This document shows positions 24,823 through 39,018 of a stretch of DNA of 64,000 bases, one piece after another (position 1 is the first letter of the stretch; the number at the start of each line of letters is the position of its first letter). Under the pieces are notes generated by a model. It worked only from the letters and a program-made list of their open reading frames with translations, made no database searches and had not been told where the DNA came from. The position numbers were made by a program, and so were the translations under genes. Location of the stretch: positions 12,921,476-12,985,475 of the forward strand of contig CM022665.1 in the NCBI GenBank assembly GCA_012295275.1. The letters run 5' to 3'. The DNA comes from Chrysomallon squamiferum. Its lineage: Eukaryota > Mollusca > Gastropoda > Neomphalida > Peltospiridae.

Positions 24823-25925
24823 TTTTTGTTAAAAATGACAGAAATGTTAAAACTGGTTCAGTGTCCTCCCAGAAAAAGCGACACATTAAAAAACAAGAAC
24901 AATAATAATAAAAAAGATAAATAGATAAAAAAAAATAAAAAAAATAATAATAATAAATAATTAAAAAAATAAAGCCCAAAACAAAGAAAAACCTAGACAA
25001 CTAACAAACCAACAAAAAACAACACATTAACAACAAAATCTAGAAATAAACAACGAAAACAAATAAACAACAACGTGGCCTGCTGTAAATGATTAGCAGC
25101 AAAAGGAATATTTTACGTGCAGCTCTACTAGTCACAGTCTTTAATACAGGAGTATTAGTTGTAACGGGAAATATCTCAGTGAAAAGCTTGATCTTGCAGT
25201 CAGCCATACTTCAGCTGTACCACTGAGTTAATGATTCATTTTAATGTCCGCACCTTCTTCTTCGTGCTGTTTATTAAACACATATAAAAAATAAAAAAAT
25301 AAAATAAAATAAAATAAAATTAAATTAAATTAAATTAAATTAAATAAATAAAAATAAATAAAATAAATAAATACATTTTTTTTTTTTTTTAAATTAAAAA
25401 TTTAAAAATAAATTCTTGATTATTCACTGCGAGATTTTGTGAAACACACAAACGAAAGTGACAATTCAGTTTGTTGTTGTCTGGTTTTTTTTTTTCTCTA
25501 ATCTAGAATGCTCATTCACTGATTCAGTTAGAGCAAAAAAACGCGTGCGCTCAACTGAAATCAATGGTTTCTCATGTCGTTCTCGTAGTACGCGCCCGGT
25601 TAGGATACAGCATAAAAACAAAAACCTCGATTCTAGCCATTAACTGTTTGATGTCTGATGTTTTTGCAGTTATATTTTTCATCGCAACGATGTCGGTATT
25701 TTTCAAACGGTAACCGTACACATAAACGAATTCATTCAGTGGATATCGTTTCTATCGGAATAGTTACGGCCATGTAATACTATTCTTTATGCACTGTCTT
25801 CAAATAACATAGTATGAGTTGTCGCCCTTCCTTCAACATAATTTTAACTAGATGTACAAGATAATTTTAACTAGTGGCTTTATCATGCCTGTTAGAAAAT
25901 GAAAGTAGTCCAAAAAAACAACAAC

Positions 25926-25964
<39 letters not shown>

Positions 25965-27810
25965 ACAAAAAACAACAACAAACAACCCCCCCAAAAAACC
26001 AAAACAACAAAAAACAACAGCAAAACAACCAAGTTTGATCCTGCCGGTCATGTTCTCTGAAAACAAAAATCTCACTATAATTACGTTGCAGTCAATCGGC
26101 TGTAACAGCTGTGTATATGTTCATATACACGTATATCTGTATGTCATTATGTATGTCTGTATTTGTGCGTGCGTGCATGAATTTATGCATGTATGCATAA
26201 CGTATGTACGTGTATATGTAAATATGTATACGTGTATGTGTGTGTGTGTGTGGTACGTGCGTGCGTATATATGTATCTATTTTTGTGTGCGCATGTGTAT
26301 ATGTGTGTGTTAATGTATCTGTATATGCATGTTAATGCATACGTATTTGTAAATCTTATTAAAATCCTTTGCTTTAATTTTTGATATCATAATGCAAAAT
26401 AAATAAATAAATATATAAACAAACAAACAAACAAACAAAAAAAATAAAAAATAAATAAATAAATATTTGTTTAACGAGCTCCCAACCTATTTTAATATTA
26501 AGTTATAAACATATTACAGTGAAGGCTTACTCCCATTTGGTCGTAGTCTTAGCATGTTGTTACCTCAGTCATTATAATGAACATTTTCAGATTAGTTTGC
26601 AAGCAATTATTATTGCCTTTAAATAATTAAACAAGAATGTATCTATCTAAAAATGTTTATTATTAAATAACGTAAGATAAGATACTGCTTTACTGTCCAT
26701 AAGAAAATTATTTTTGCATCATAGATTCAGCACTCACACCAAAAATACAACGAAAAAAACAACAAAAAAAACGATGCTTGACAATGTGAAGAACGAAGAG
26801 AACTAATACTGAATAAAACAGACATTAATAAGAAAATATTATAAAAAAAATATACTGTGCATCAAACGTTAACAGTTACATAAAAAGGAAACACTAATTG
26901 GAATACACGATGACAGTGACTCATATTATGGATATAAAAAGTTGTCTGAGTTTTTCTAAAGCAAAACATTTTTCAGCAGTTTAAAACATTCATTAATTCA
27001 AATCACAGCTGCTTCAGAAAGTGAACACTGATGTCCACTTCATTAATTACACAGGTAATAAAGTAATGTTAACGTAAGTTTATTTCAAACAACTGGCATT
27101 TCGACCAGTTGGGAATTCGACCACATGGGACGAGACGAATGTGAAAGTAGCCATTTTGTGTGTGTCAAAATAACAGTCACTACAATACCAACGACAGCAA
27201 CAAAAACAACGCAGACAACAACGATAGTAATGTTAACAGCAGTAGCAGTAGTTGTAGCTATAATAATCATAAAAGGAAGAAGTAAAAAGAAAAAGAACAT
27301 TTGACGCCAATAAAAATAATGACAATAACGATTAAAAAACAAAATAAAACCACAACAACAACAAACCCCCCTAAACCAACAACAAACAAACAAGAAAATG
27401 TAATGTTTAAAATATTTTATTGACCTACATAGCAGTTGTATTGTAGGTTGTGAAATTATCAAACTTGTGCAAAGCACCAGTTTTCACGTACACAACTCAC
27501 AGTAAGAAAAAAGTAAGAACAAATGCAACCTCTGAGAAAAAAAACGAAAAAACAAAAACGAAAAAAAAAAACCCAAAATATAAGAAAAAAAACGAACCCC
27601 CAACCAAAAAGAAAAAAAAATACCAAAAAAAACAAAAAAAAAAAAACTTTTGAAAAGAACAAAAACAAAAGAACAAAACAAAAACAGAACATCATCAGAC
27701 ATTTAGAATGAAAAATTAAAAAAATAGAATTTATAAATTAAGAAAAAGCCAAACAACCATAACCACCAGCCCTCTGCATATTGTAATGAAAAAAAAAAAA
27801 AAAAAAAAAA

Positions 27811-27848
<38 letters not shown>

Positions 27849-27991
27849 CAACAATAAAAATCAGAAATAAAAATTAAAAAATAATAATAATTAGGTTCAT
27901 TTCTAAAGAGTATTTGTAAAAAATTACAGTCACATTATATGAACTCCGTGAAAGCAGCAAACTATAATGAAGTTCGTGTTCTTCATTTTTT
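24823..27991. other. Intergenic low-complexity DNA
   Basis: Contains A-rich runs (24900-25060, 25280-25410), a (CA)n tract at about 25929-25958, an ATGT/GTGT-rich block at 26110-26350, an A-rich block at 27530-27700 and poly-A plus AAT at 27788-27846. The pieces at 25080-25260 and 25430-25640 are more complex and GC-richer but gave no recognisable protein. Confidence 0.5.
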
Positions 27992-28478
27992 TTATTTCAC
28001 AAAGTTAGCGACAGCGCTCGCAAACATACACATGACGACAGAAGCCGTGAGCACAGTGAAACCAGATTTAGTCTGAAACAAAAAGAACTGCATATTAAAT
28101 CCAGAGTTAATTGTTAATTATACTTTTTGGGGACGATTCTAGTCTGCATACTTCCAAGTTATGTTTTATTTCTTTTTTTTTTTTTAATTAATTACCAAGC
28201 ATAACATCTTAATTGTACTCTTTTTTGACTAATTATGTTTTACCAGTCTGTTTCAGTCTTAATTAATACCGAAGTATAACAACTATTAATTTTTAATTAA
28301 ACTTCTTTATTTTTTTCTTCTTTTTTTTTTTTTTTTTGTGAAAATTTTCTGAATACTTATATAAGCTATATTTTTTTTTTTTTTTTTTTTTTATCAACTA
28401 TCTCAATCTTAATTAATAACGAAGTATAACAATAGCATCTGGGTGCTGCTACAATTATTTATTTATTTATTATTATTA

Positions 28479-28530
<52 letters not shown>

Positions 28531-28987
28531 GGCGACGTTCAAATGTTTTATAACAGTTTTATTTTGCTGTCATACTTAATCATGTACAATGGCATGCCAC
28601 CGAAAACAATAAAAAAAACAACAACTTATGAACATGAAACACTTTTATTAAACCATTTACTCCTAAAGTCTGAGATACCCTTTAACATAGGTTTATTTTA
28701 TCTTCTTTGTCATCGTCATTTAATTAATTAGTTTTTTTTTTTTTTTTTTTTGTTTCTTTGTTTATTACATACTAAGTGTGTAAAAGGAAAATGCTCACCG
28801 ATGAATCTGTCGCTGCGGTTGTATCGCTGGCTGCTTCCGTACTGTTGTCTGTTTGCGTAGCTGTGACTTTGAAAAAATCAAAGACAAATTAAAGAATATA
28901 TAGTTAAAAACCCAAAAGAACAACAAAAACAGAAAAAATAGCAAAAAAGCAAACAAACAAAACACAACAGCAACAAAAGAAAGAAAG

Positions 28988-29018
<31 letters not shown>

Positions 29019-29695
29019 GTTGATGTGTGAGTTTAAGAGAAAAATAATATTTAACAATTTTTAATTTACGATCTTGCAGTCCGTCATATGCTCAAGGACT
29101 AAGGGATCTTTTTTATACACCTTCCTTTAAACGAGATAATAAATACGATGGCATACTTACTGGGAAAATAACGCAGATATGTTGTTGTTGTTTTTTGGAT
29201 AAGAATATGCGCTTCATGATAATAGTAATAAAAATAATAATATATTTACCCGTTTAGGAGATTTTTACCCGTTTGTAAGTCGTAAGTATATGAAAGTACG
29301 AAGAAAGTAAGTAAGCAACTACTATTCATAACAAGTAAATGAATAACTAATCAACTTAGGAAATATTTCCATATATTGATTTATTTCTTAGTTAAGTCAT
29401 ATCACCCATGTTATTACAACAACAACAACAACCTCTACTGCTACTACTACTACTAATAATAATGATAAGTAAATAATTAAATAAGTTAGTAAATAAGTTA
29501 AGTTAAATTAAATTAAACAGAATTAAAAAAGGTAATAATAATAAATAAATAAATAAATTTAAAAAATTAAAAAATTAAATAAAATAAAATAAATTAATAA
29601 GGGAAAAAATCCTTTCGTGCGTTATAAAAATGTGTCTGCTTACCTACAACAAACATCAAAGAGAGCAACAACACAGAAAAGTATACAAACTTCAT
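27992..29695 (-). CDS. Gene C: very small secreted Thr/Ser-rich protein, probably GPI-anchored
   Basis: Exons 29695-29644, 28866-28799 and 28072-27992, giving 66 residues with consistent phases (1, then 0), the same as A and B. Exon 1 codes for a signal peptide (MKFVYFSVLLLSLMFVV). Exon 2 codes for 23 residues rich in T, A, S and D, ending ATDSS. Exon 3 begins TKSGFTV and runs into a hydrophobic tail ending NFVK. After signal and tail removal only about 25-30 residues would remain, a short O-glycosylated surface stub. It is a diverged paralogue of A/B by exon layout, the TKS start of exon 3 and the stop inside AAATAAA. The function is unknown. Confidence 0.6.
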
Positions 29696-31641
29696 TTCTT
29701 ACACGGTATATCTGAAAAAAAATAACGAAACTTATCTTTAAATATTCATTTTGTTATACAACAGCATTTATAAAGCGTGAAAACATTATAATTTCTTCTA
29801 ATAGTACATTTAAAAAAAAAATAAAACTCCTGTAATATAATAGTAAATAAATTATTGAAGAATGCTTTAAAATATGAATAAATTATTATGTTACTTAAAA
29901 AGGTTTAAAACGTGAATAAATATTTGCTAAAATAAATAAATGAAAAAAAAAAAATTAGTGCAAAAATTCTTGAAAATAAGAATAAGAATAAATTACTATC
30001 AAGACCTATATAAAATATAGCATTTCCTTACAGTAATATTAGAATAAATAATTTAATCTGTGTACCTGAAAATGTTCAACGTTCTTGTTCAGAAAGATGT
30101 TACGTATGTGCTGCAGACCCAAGTCATGTCGGATTTATAAATGTGTTAATAATCTTTGAATTGGTCGTCACTACAACAAACATACCTTTCTGAGTTACAT
30201 CTTCCTTAGAAACGACAAATCTTCAAATTAATCATAGAAATATGAACTGGCGAATTGTGTCTTGTAAACAGAAATACACATTGGCTTACCTAATCATTGT
30301 GTACAATACACTTATGTTGAGACGTATACAAGATGGGCGGTTTCTGGTCTACCGATGCAAAGAATTAATTCAGTTTTTTAATGTTTTCTGCACCACAGTG
30401 ATCGTACATCACATATTTCTGAAACTTTAGATGCGTCATTTCTTATTTAGTATACGGGAACATTCAATTTGTTCAAAAAAAAAAAAAAAAAAGGACCTGA
30501 CTGGCACCAACGTACTTTAATACAACGCGTGATACGTTCGTAGATAAACAGTATAAAATTACCTACTTGAGAGAAAAAGAACTAATGCGTTTTTCTCAGG
30601 GTTCACGTTCTGAATTTTAACTGTATGGGAAAAAATGTATTTCTGTTATGTCTAGCACGTACAGCTAGCCATAACAGAAATGAATGTAGATTTTAGATTA
30701 CTGCGAAATTTTCTGTCAACCCCCCCCCCGACCCCACAACAAACAGCAAAAACAAGCCACTAATGCAATAAATAAACTGATACGCTGATTATTTCGTTAG
30801 GTTTTCGTGGGTTAACATTATCATCAGAATTTAAATGCATCTTTCTTATTATAACAGAATAATCATCGGTTTTCCTTTTAGGTCTTTGACTGGAACGGGG
30901 AAAAAGGCCTAATGAGCTTAGGAGGAGGAACGATTTTGCAGCTTTTCACATCCTATACGGTGAATGTTCTTACTATTATAATATGCCTTAAAAAAAAAAA
31001 AAAAAGAATAAAAAGAAAACGAAAAAAAAACAGAGCAAAATTTGAAATCTCGTTTTGGAATTCGTACAGACAGAATAATTATATTTGCTTTATTTTAATT
31101 ATGCAACCACCCTTTGCTGAAACATTACAGTTCTGCCATTTTTCTTTTTACTGTTGTAGTCTCACAGATTACCAACAGAAATTTCTCGAGGTGTTAACAG
31201 AATGTTTTTTAAATATATATTTTTCGACGAAATGTGCTTTAAATTAAGAGTATGCTTCAATATTTAAACTGTGCTGCTTCTTTGTTTTAAGCTGTCTTTG
31301 AAAAAAGAAAAAAAAAGAAGAAATGGAAGATGAAAACACGTTTTATATATACATAAATACATATTTATTACACAAACACACACATACATAGGCTATACGT
31401 ACACAAAATACGTTTATTAAAATATAAACATTCGTTGACTTTATTCATCTATTTTACGGAGCTTACTGACAAATCATTAATTTACTCTATCATTATAAAC
31501 CTTGCTCCTGCTATATAAATCATTTTGTAGAATTATCAAAATTCTGAAGTGTATAAAACGTTCTAAATCTGTCCATTTTTATATATATATATATATATAT
31601 TTTATTTTTTTCTCTTGGAAAATCTATGTCACATCAGCACT
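29696..31641. other. Intergenic DNA between genes C and D
   Basis: AT-rich, with a poly-A run at 30475-30493, a poly-C run at about 30720-30729, an A-rich block at about 30990-31030 and a TA run at 31582-31600. No protein was recognised. Confidence 0.5.
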
Positions 31642-32886
31642 TTACAAGATGATTTTGAAAATTCCCGCGTAGATCAACAGAACCAGAAGATAATACGAGT
31701 GTACAGGACTGTTCCCGCCATTAGATTTGGTTGTCGTAGCAACGTAGCCACAAGCGGCCCATGTATCATCGATAGCAGAATTATTGTTTTCACTATAAAT
31801 AGAAATTACAACTGTAGCAGTAAAGATATACTGTTAATATACATGCACTAAAAATCAAACATTGTTATAAATTCAATTTGAAACATAACTGGAAATAATA
31901 ATAATAATTATTATTATTATGTTACAAAATATCTGAAGGTCGACATTTTACCCCCTTCACAAATGACGTTGTGGTGTCGTCTGGTACAAGGCGGAGTGAC
32001 AACTGCATTATTTCTAACATTACTAGAATACGCTTCAGAGAACATCGATAGATGCGATGAAGTCATAATTAAGGAAAAATGGCGGCGCTCAGACATTTTA
32101 ATCTATACTCTTTCGTTTTTTACACTCAGTATTAATCAATACTGCATACTTAATATTAAATAAAATAAAACTTAACTTGAAAAGATACTGAATACATTTC
32201 GACTATTTCTAACGTACACTTTAAGGTGTGTGCATTTGATACTGAGGTACAACAAATTTTCTTTATATGAAGACTTAAGTTACTCTGCTCCTAATAATTA
32301 AAACTGTTATATACTTACTTGCATATTTTCGTTTTGGCTTCACAATCATTGGCAGCGATGACACCATCTGTGAAACAGAATCGGTTTGTGTCTCCGCTGA
32401 CTATACAAGTAGCTGGGTCGAATGTATTGCAGTCAACTGTCAAACTCTGACATGTTCCTGATTTAATTTTAAAATATTAGGTTTTTTTCTACCGATTAAA
32501 AAGCACTATTATATGATATCACAGCTATTTAATTGTAGTGCATAGTAATGGAAAGACAGCAGGATGCTCCTAGTTTAATATAGAAATAATTAGTTAATTT
32601 CAGAGCAGACTGAAATTTGTTTAACTTCTTACAAAATAAAGAAAGAAAAGTGAGAGATGAAACTGAAAGACAACTTTGACACTGAGAAAAATAAAAATAA
32701 AATAAATCAAACCGAAAATAGTTCATTGAGAGAAAGAGAAAAAAAAAAAAACTTACTGAAAGACAAATTGATACTGAGAAAAAAAAGAAAAAAAGAAAAA
32801 AAAAGGAAACATTAAAAACTGTCTTTGTCTTTGTTTTTTTACATACCTGACAAAATCAGGAGGAAAAACAGAACTGCAATATTCAT
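31642..32886 (-). CDS. Gene D: secreted Kazal/follistatin-like protein, probably GPI-anchored
   Basis: Exons 32886-32847, 32457-32319 and 31792-31642, giving 109 residues (phases 1, then 2). The signal peptide is MNIAVLFFLLILS. Six cysteines at 23, 31, 41, 52, 59 and 74 give the spacing C-x7-C-x9-C-x10-C-x6-C-x14-C, and CFTDGVIAANDCEAKTKIC matches the Kazal C3-to-C5 signature, closest to the follistatin type. Another cysteine at 16 is unpaired in this scheme. Exon 3 carries DDTWAAC, then TTTKSNGGNS as a plausible GPI attachment region and a strongly hydrophobic tail. Kazal modules may inhibit serine proteases; follistatin-type ones often bind ligands instead. Its paralogue is gene E. Confidence 0.7.
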
Positions 32887-34179
32887 GTTTCTTCTAGTCT
32901 GCGTTATACTTCATAAATGTTAACATTTATATAATCGTTACTTTTATAACAACAGTGTCATTAAACACGGACTTTTTCAGTACTAAAACAAAGGAAGGCT
33001 CTTGAAGCCAAAACCATGTTTTTATTTCAAGTCAATGTCCACAGTTTTATCTAAAATGCAAATCTTCATTGCTTTTCAAGCACCAGGCTTTCGTTTCTAA
33101 GTAGTTTTTTTTTTTTTTACAATATCAGCATACATTTCAGTGTGTGAATTAAAAATTAAGAGATTATTGTTATCGTCGAATCTTTGTAAGTATCATATTT
33201 TAGATAAAATCATTTTAGTGATCTCTCTCTCTCTGGTTATAGGATATTGTTTGTGTATGTGGGTATGGGTATATGTATCTGTATTTGTAAAAGAGACAAG
33301 GACAAAAATAAGGAAGTTTATATAAAAATCATTTTGCCATGCATACACATGTACGTATGCACATAATGAGAATTAATGAATGAATATAATATTTATTTAA
33401 TAATACATTAACACATTTTGTTTATTAATAATACACAGACGCATATACATGCACTCACACACATATACACACATATACTCCCATGTTTGAATTTGCAAAA
33501 ATGATTTATCAGACAACAGGAAAGAACGATCTCACCACAGACAGGAAAACATATACCGCAATATTTAATAAGTATCTTGTTATGTATGTTTGTACACTGT
33601 ATTCACCTACCTCTGCATGTTTCTCAGCACATTAACCTGAACACAATATCCTTTAACTAAATTAATTTTGCTTTATTTATGCACTTGGTGCATTATTTGC
33701 ACATATTAATGCATTAGATATTTCGATAATTATAATTCGCCACAACATATGCAGCTGCACAGGGTATGATTATATATTATTATTTCACTTGTTGTCTGAC
33801 TGTTCCTTTAGATATGTACTCACAGCTAATATAATTAACTCAGGTGTTACGAGACCGCTGCTGTGTATGTTCATAATTAGATACATATTTTTGTGTGCAG
33901 GGTAAAGCATTAAGTCCCAAGGTACAGCCATACCTGTAATATATGCCAGGTACAAGAGAAACCGCACCCAGTACTGAGTGAGTGAGTGAAAAAATTAACG
34001 TGCTAATCAGAACAAGCTGATGCGAAGCACGTATGCGACGGCACCCATTGTCACCGTATCTCTTTTATACCAACCCGATGTAAACAGTAGGGTGATAAGA
34101 ATTATACTGGGCTACCGATTCATTCAAATTGTATATGTGTATGTATATTTGTGTATGTTTGTATCAATGTATGTATATA
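32887..34179. other. Intergenic DNA between gene D and the transposon
   Basis: Includes a TATA-like ATTTATATAATC on the plus strand near 32926-32937 (a possible gene D promoter on the minus strand), a short CT run near 33222 and CA-rich text near 33440-33480. No coding sequence was recognised. Confidence 0.4.
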
Positions 34180-34400
34180 CAGTGGTACCTAGAGTTACGA
34201 GTGCTCCAAGTTACAAGTTTTCCGAATTACGAGCAGCCGCCCGGTCGATTTTTTACTTTGAGCTGCGAGCCAAAATCCGTGTTACGAGCTAGATATCGAT
34301 GCGCCGCCAGTTGGCGCAGCCATCCACATCCACATCCACATCTACATGGCGTAATTTCAAATTCAGAAGGTTCACGTGTTCTTAGTACAAAAATTTAACG

Positions 34401-35320
34401 AACATGGCAAAGGTATATAGATGACAATGCTAAAGATGCAGCATTTTATAATAAAGTTAATTTAGAAGAATGCGTAGACGAAGGCTTTCATTATTTGCAT
34501 TATCAGTATATTGCTGCATCTGTTACGCCAATACAGTGGCAAGAAGCTGTCATTAATGCACAAACTTTTCGACCTGTTGAAATGGGGTTTGAAAAATTTG
34601 ATTGTACTATGACAAAAGAAGATATTCAAACTCATCAGGGTATTCCTTTTTCACGCGCAGAATTCGTTCGACAACCGAAAATATTATACACCATTGATAA
34701 TAATCATGAATGGACTCATCATCTAATACGTAAAAAGGCTAATGGTGATGATAAAAGTCGATTTACCGTTAGTAATAATTTCAAAAATCAATGGGCTGTT
34801 TCAAAAGTAAATGCAACATTGCCTCGATGTGAGTTTTATTACCTCCATATTTCAGTAATGTTAATTGTGGTCAAGAACAAGTTCAGTATGACACACAAAT
34901 AAATGTCAAGAACATTGGTATATGTTGTCTCATTTTAGTTCAGGTTTGAATACATTCGTTCAATCTACCGTCAGAGATATACAAACTTTATATGATGGTA
35001 AACCATTTGGTGGTACTGAAGCATTATTAGAATCTGATACAAATATTGAAATGTTAACTGCGACTGCATTTTTGTTGAGACTTTGTCCTATTTTTGGCAC
35101 GGACGAACCTATTTCCCAATCCACCTGCTTATTTGTCATATGTTTTTCAACTTTTGAATTCATTAAGAGATCACCTTCATATTTGTCTCTTGATTTCAGA
35201 AGTTTGCCAAAAGGTCCATCGAAACCAGCACAAGTGATAAGACGGCCTAAGTTTTCACATCATAAGAAAACAAAGAAAATTAGATATGAAACTCGTACAA
35301 TATACAGACAACCTTAAAAA
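34401..35320 (+). pseudogene. Endogenous parvovirus-like capsid (VP) fragment, broken
   Basis: Two overlapping open stretches in different frames, about 34410-34902 and 34922-35317, resemble one capsid-like protein. The first has a T-P-x-x-W-Q motif followed by a R-P-V-x-M-G-F segment, which recalls the core of parvovirus capsid proteins. The second is open to a stop at 35317. At least one frame change near 34840-34930 breaks the reading, and no replication gene is seen beside it, so it is a partial, inactive copy. The identification rests on short motifs recalled from the family; densovirus or hamaparvovirus relatives are the likeliest sources. Confidence 0.5.
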
Positions 35321-36961
35321 AAAAAAAAACTGCTCATTAACCGAGGTTAATTATCGCTTCCCACGAAGCACGCCGATCTTTGTCTGTCGTCATTTCTGCG
35401 GGCATCTGTTTTTTGAGGGAAAACTAGCATTGGCAAGTATGTATTTTTTAAGGATTTTTATATGTACGCCTATATGTGTGTATGTGTATATGTATGTATG
35501 TATTGATATGTGTGGATAGCAGTCACCCGGTCGATGTATACATATGTATGTATGTATATATTTATGTGTGTGTATACACACACACTCACACACACATAAA
35601 CACACACTAGAAGATTTTATGGATGTCTGACAATAGTTCATAACAAAATTATACCTTGAAACGTGACACTGACAGGTAAGATGAAGATAATAAAGTATTA
35701 GGAATCTGAAATGCTCGTCTCAGTTATTCTGTTTAGTTTCTGTGTTTTGTCATCAGCAGCTTTTATTTATTTAATTGTTCTTCAGTCAGTGTTATCTGTT
35801 TTCTTTCTCAGTAATCAAATGAAGAAAGTCAGTAATGAATTCTTAGCCTGCTAATCAATGCAGACCACATATGATTATATATTTTATTTTAAATAAAAGC
35901 TGAAAAGAATGCTGTGTTTAAATAATACCATGCTTCGTTCTGTTTCTTTAGTTATTTCTATTTCTATTCATTCTTTCTTTTTGTTCTTTCTTTACGTTGT
36001 TTCTGTATTTTCTTCCTTTCCTTTCTTCTTTCTTTTCTTTCTATCCTTCTTTCTTTTCTATCTTTCTATCATTCTTTCTTTTCTTTCTTGATTTTCTATC
36101 TTTTATTTCCTTTCTTTCTATTTTCCTTCCTTCTTCTTTTTTTTTTCGTATTTTGACTTCTTTATTATTTATTTATGATATTTTTTTAATCAGTTCATAC
36201 AATCTGCTCTCACTGATTGTTTATTTAAGCTTTTGTAATCAAATTTCCTTGCTATCGACCTTCATCGCTCTGATTTTTTGTATTATTCTCATTTCTCTAA
36301 CACCCTCGATTGAATATTGATCAAAGAGAAGTTTATCAAATTTTTGATGAAAACATCTTTCTGAAATCTTCAGCAAAATCATCGACCTTTGGTAAAAATC
36401 TTAGGTGAGTCAATCAATCAAAATAGATTCCCCGTATAGATATACTTATTATCAATTATTGTGCTTAATTTCAACACATTTTATGGTTGAGAGCGATGAT
36501 TCTGTGATTGCAAAACATTGCATGCGCAATTTTTACGCAAAGCCCGAGATTCAGAGGATCCATAATGACAAAGCAGTCCAGGTCACGCGACATCAACGGC
36601 GCTTTCTGATTGGCTCAGACCGGTGTTGACAAACATTGGAGAACGGTAAATTTCAGCTAATTCAGTTCGATTAAATAACTAAAATTCATGAGTATTAGCA
36701 ACTTGCTTAAAAATACAGTACAGGTTTAGAACTCTTCATTTTGATATATAATACATGTATAGTGGATTGAACCTATATGAGATATTCATTATTTATGATG
36801 CAAAATGACAGAAACGGATCACACTTTCTCAGCAGATTATCATTATGAAGGAAAAATATCCGCAACTTTTATTCCGATACATATTCGTAATTTTTTTCGC
36901 ATCAGTATTATCAAAGACATCTTCATATCATTCTAATATTAATGTTTTGCTCTTTCTAATG
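35321..36961. other. Unassigned part of the insert inside the transposon
   Basis: Contains ATGT-type repeats (35460-35610) and a TTTC-rich tract (35945-36150). A more complex part at 36480-36660 has no recognisable protein. The origin relative to the viral fragment is unclear. Confidence 0.4.
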
Positions 36962-37169
36962 ATTTTTTGCTTTGAGCTGCGAGCCAAAATCCGAGTTACG
37001 AGCTAGATTCAGATACGCCGCCGCTAGTTGGCGCGGCGAACACAACATCCAGCTAGCATCTTACGTCTCACTTGTTTGCTTCACGTGGTTACCTCGCCGT
37101 GGAAGCATCTCTGTTGTGTTGTGCTCGCGTTTTATGCGTTATTTTGCCAAATTTCCATGCATCCTTAGA

Positions 37170-37420
37170 AAGTGAGTGCAAAGGACAGTACTGAGAAGAA
37201 GAAGCGGATGACGTCCATTGCATTAAAGTATGAAATCATAGAAAAACATGAGAGGTGTGCGTGTAGTCAAAGTGGCTAGGCAGTACGAGTGTAGTACTTT
37301 TATGATATGAACCGTACTGAAGCAGAAGGAGTCGACAAAGGCTGTATGTCCAGCCAAAGGCCTTAAAATAATTTCTGAGCTGAGGACATCTGTCCATGAA
37401 GAGATGGAGAAACCCTAACC
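37170..37420 (+). pseudogene. Transposase N-terminal remnant (Tigger/pogo, CENP-B-like helix-turn-helix)
   Basis: Reading frames here give KYEIIEKHER and, after a one-base shift, VRVVKVARQYE followed by a stop and VLKQKES. These are the hallmark words of the Tigger transposase DNA-binding domain. A frameshift, a stop and a missing catalytic DDE domain show that it is dead. Confidence 0.75.
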
Positions 37421-37673
37421 CTGTACACTTTACAATAGCAATTTATTTCTTTACATTCTCTTTTATTTTGTTTTTATGCAATATTTGTTATTTATACATA
37501 CATTTTTCTTATTTAAAAACACTTTAAAAATAACTGGGGTGGCTTTGGGGGAAGGAACGGATTAATGGTATTTCAATTAATTTCATTTGGGAACACTGAT
37601 TTGATATACGAGTTTATTTGAGTTACGAGCTCTGTCACAGAACAAATTAAACTCGTAAGTCAAGGCACCACTG

Positions 37674-37793
37674 TATATATATGTATGTATACGTGTGTGT
37701 GTGTGTGTGTGTGTGAAGGTATGTATGCATGTATACATGTATTAATGTTTTTTTGAAAGTGTGTTTGTGTCTATATATATATGTGTGTGTATG

Positions 37794-37829
<36 letters not shown>

Positions 37830-38225
37830 TGTACGTTTGTATGTATGTATGTATATGTGTGTGTGTGTCTGTGTGCATATATATATGCATGTATGTATGT
37901 GTGCACAAAGTATGTAAGTACGTATGTATGCTTGACAAAGTAATTTTCGTATTCCACTTCTCTACACACACTGAAAGAACAAAAACATAAATATTTATAT
38001 ATTTCTTTATTATCACTTATATTTACTAAGGAATACTGCAAGGTGGTTTCATCATGGGTTATACCAATCATTTATAACTTGCTCCGGATAAATAAACAAC
38101 TTTTAAGACATTGTTTGAAAATTACATAAACTATTCGAGGTCCTTGAAATGTTCCTGGTGGCTTCTAACTTCAAACTCACTCGTCAATAACAATTCTAGT
38201 TACATTTTACACGAAGACAGATGTT
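37674..38225. repeat. TATG/TGTG microsatellite and 3' flank of gene E
   Basis: ATGT-type repeats fill about 37676-37930. They explain the long tyrosine-, valine- and cysteine-rich open frames on both strands. The rest, to 38225, shows nothing recognisable. Confidence 0.8.

Positions 38226-39018
<793 letters not shown>

Larger units (their letters stand above)
34180..37673. mobile_element. Degenerate pogo/Tigger-type DNA transposon with an internal insertion
   Basis: The left end CAGTGGTACCTAGAGTTACG (34180) and the right end ...AAGGCACCACTG (to 37673) are inverted and both flanked by TA, the target-site duplication of Tc1/mariner-superfamily elements. Sub-terminal text repeats AGTTACGAG-type words, as in Tigger elements. 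A transposase fragment remains near 37180-37420. The first about 75 bases of the inner 5' region (34250-34325) recur in direct orientation at 36962-37040, with a 2.6 kb insert between. That insert carries a virus-like fragment. Confidence 0.7.

Noticed and set aside
26033-26055. TTTGATCCTGCCGGTCATG, similar to the start of small-subunit rRNA
   Set aside because: Only about 20 bases match and the following sequence is not rRNA, so it is chance or an untraceable fragment.
30242-30430. A 62-codon open frame between genes C and D
   Set aside because: No signal peptide, no splice partners and no recognised motif; chance length in AT-rich DNA is likely.
34020-34398. Open frames across the transposon's left end
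   Set aside because: They mix microsatellite with terminal-repeat sequence and have no similarity to transposase.
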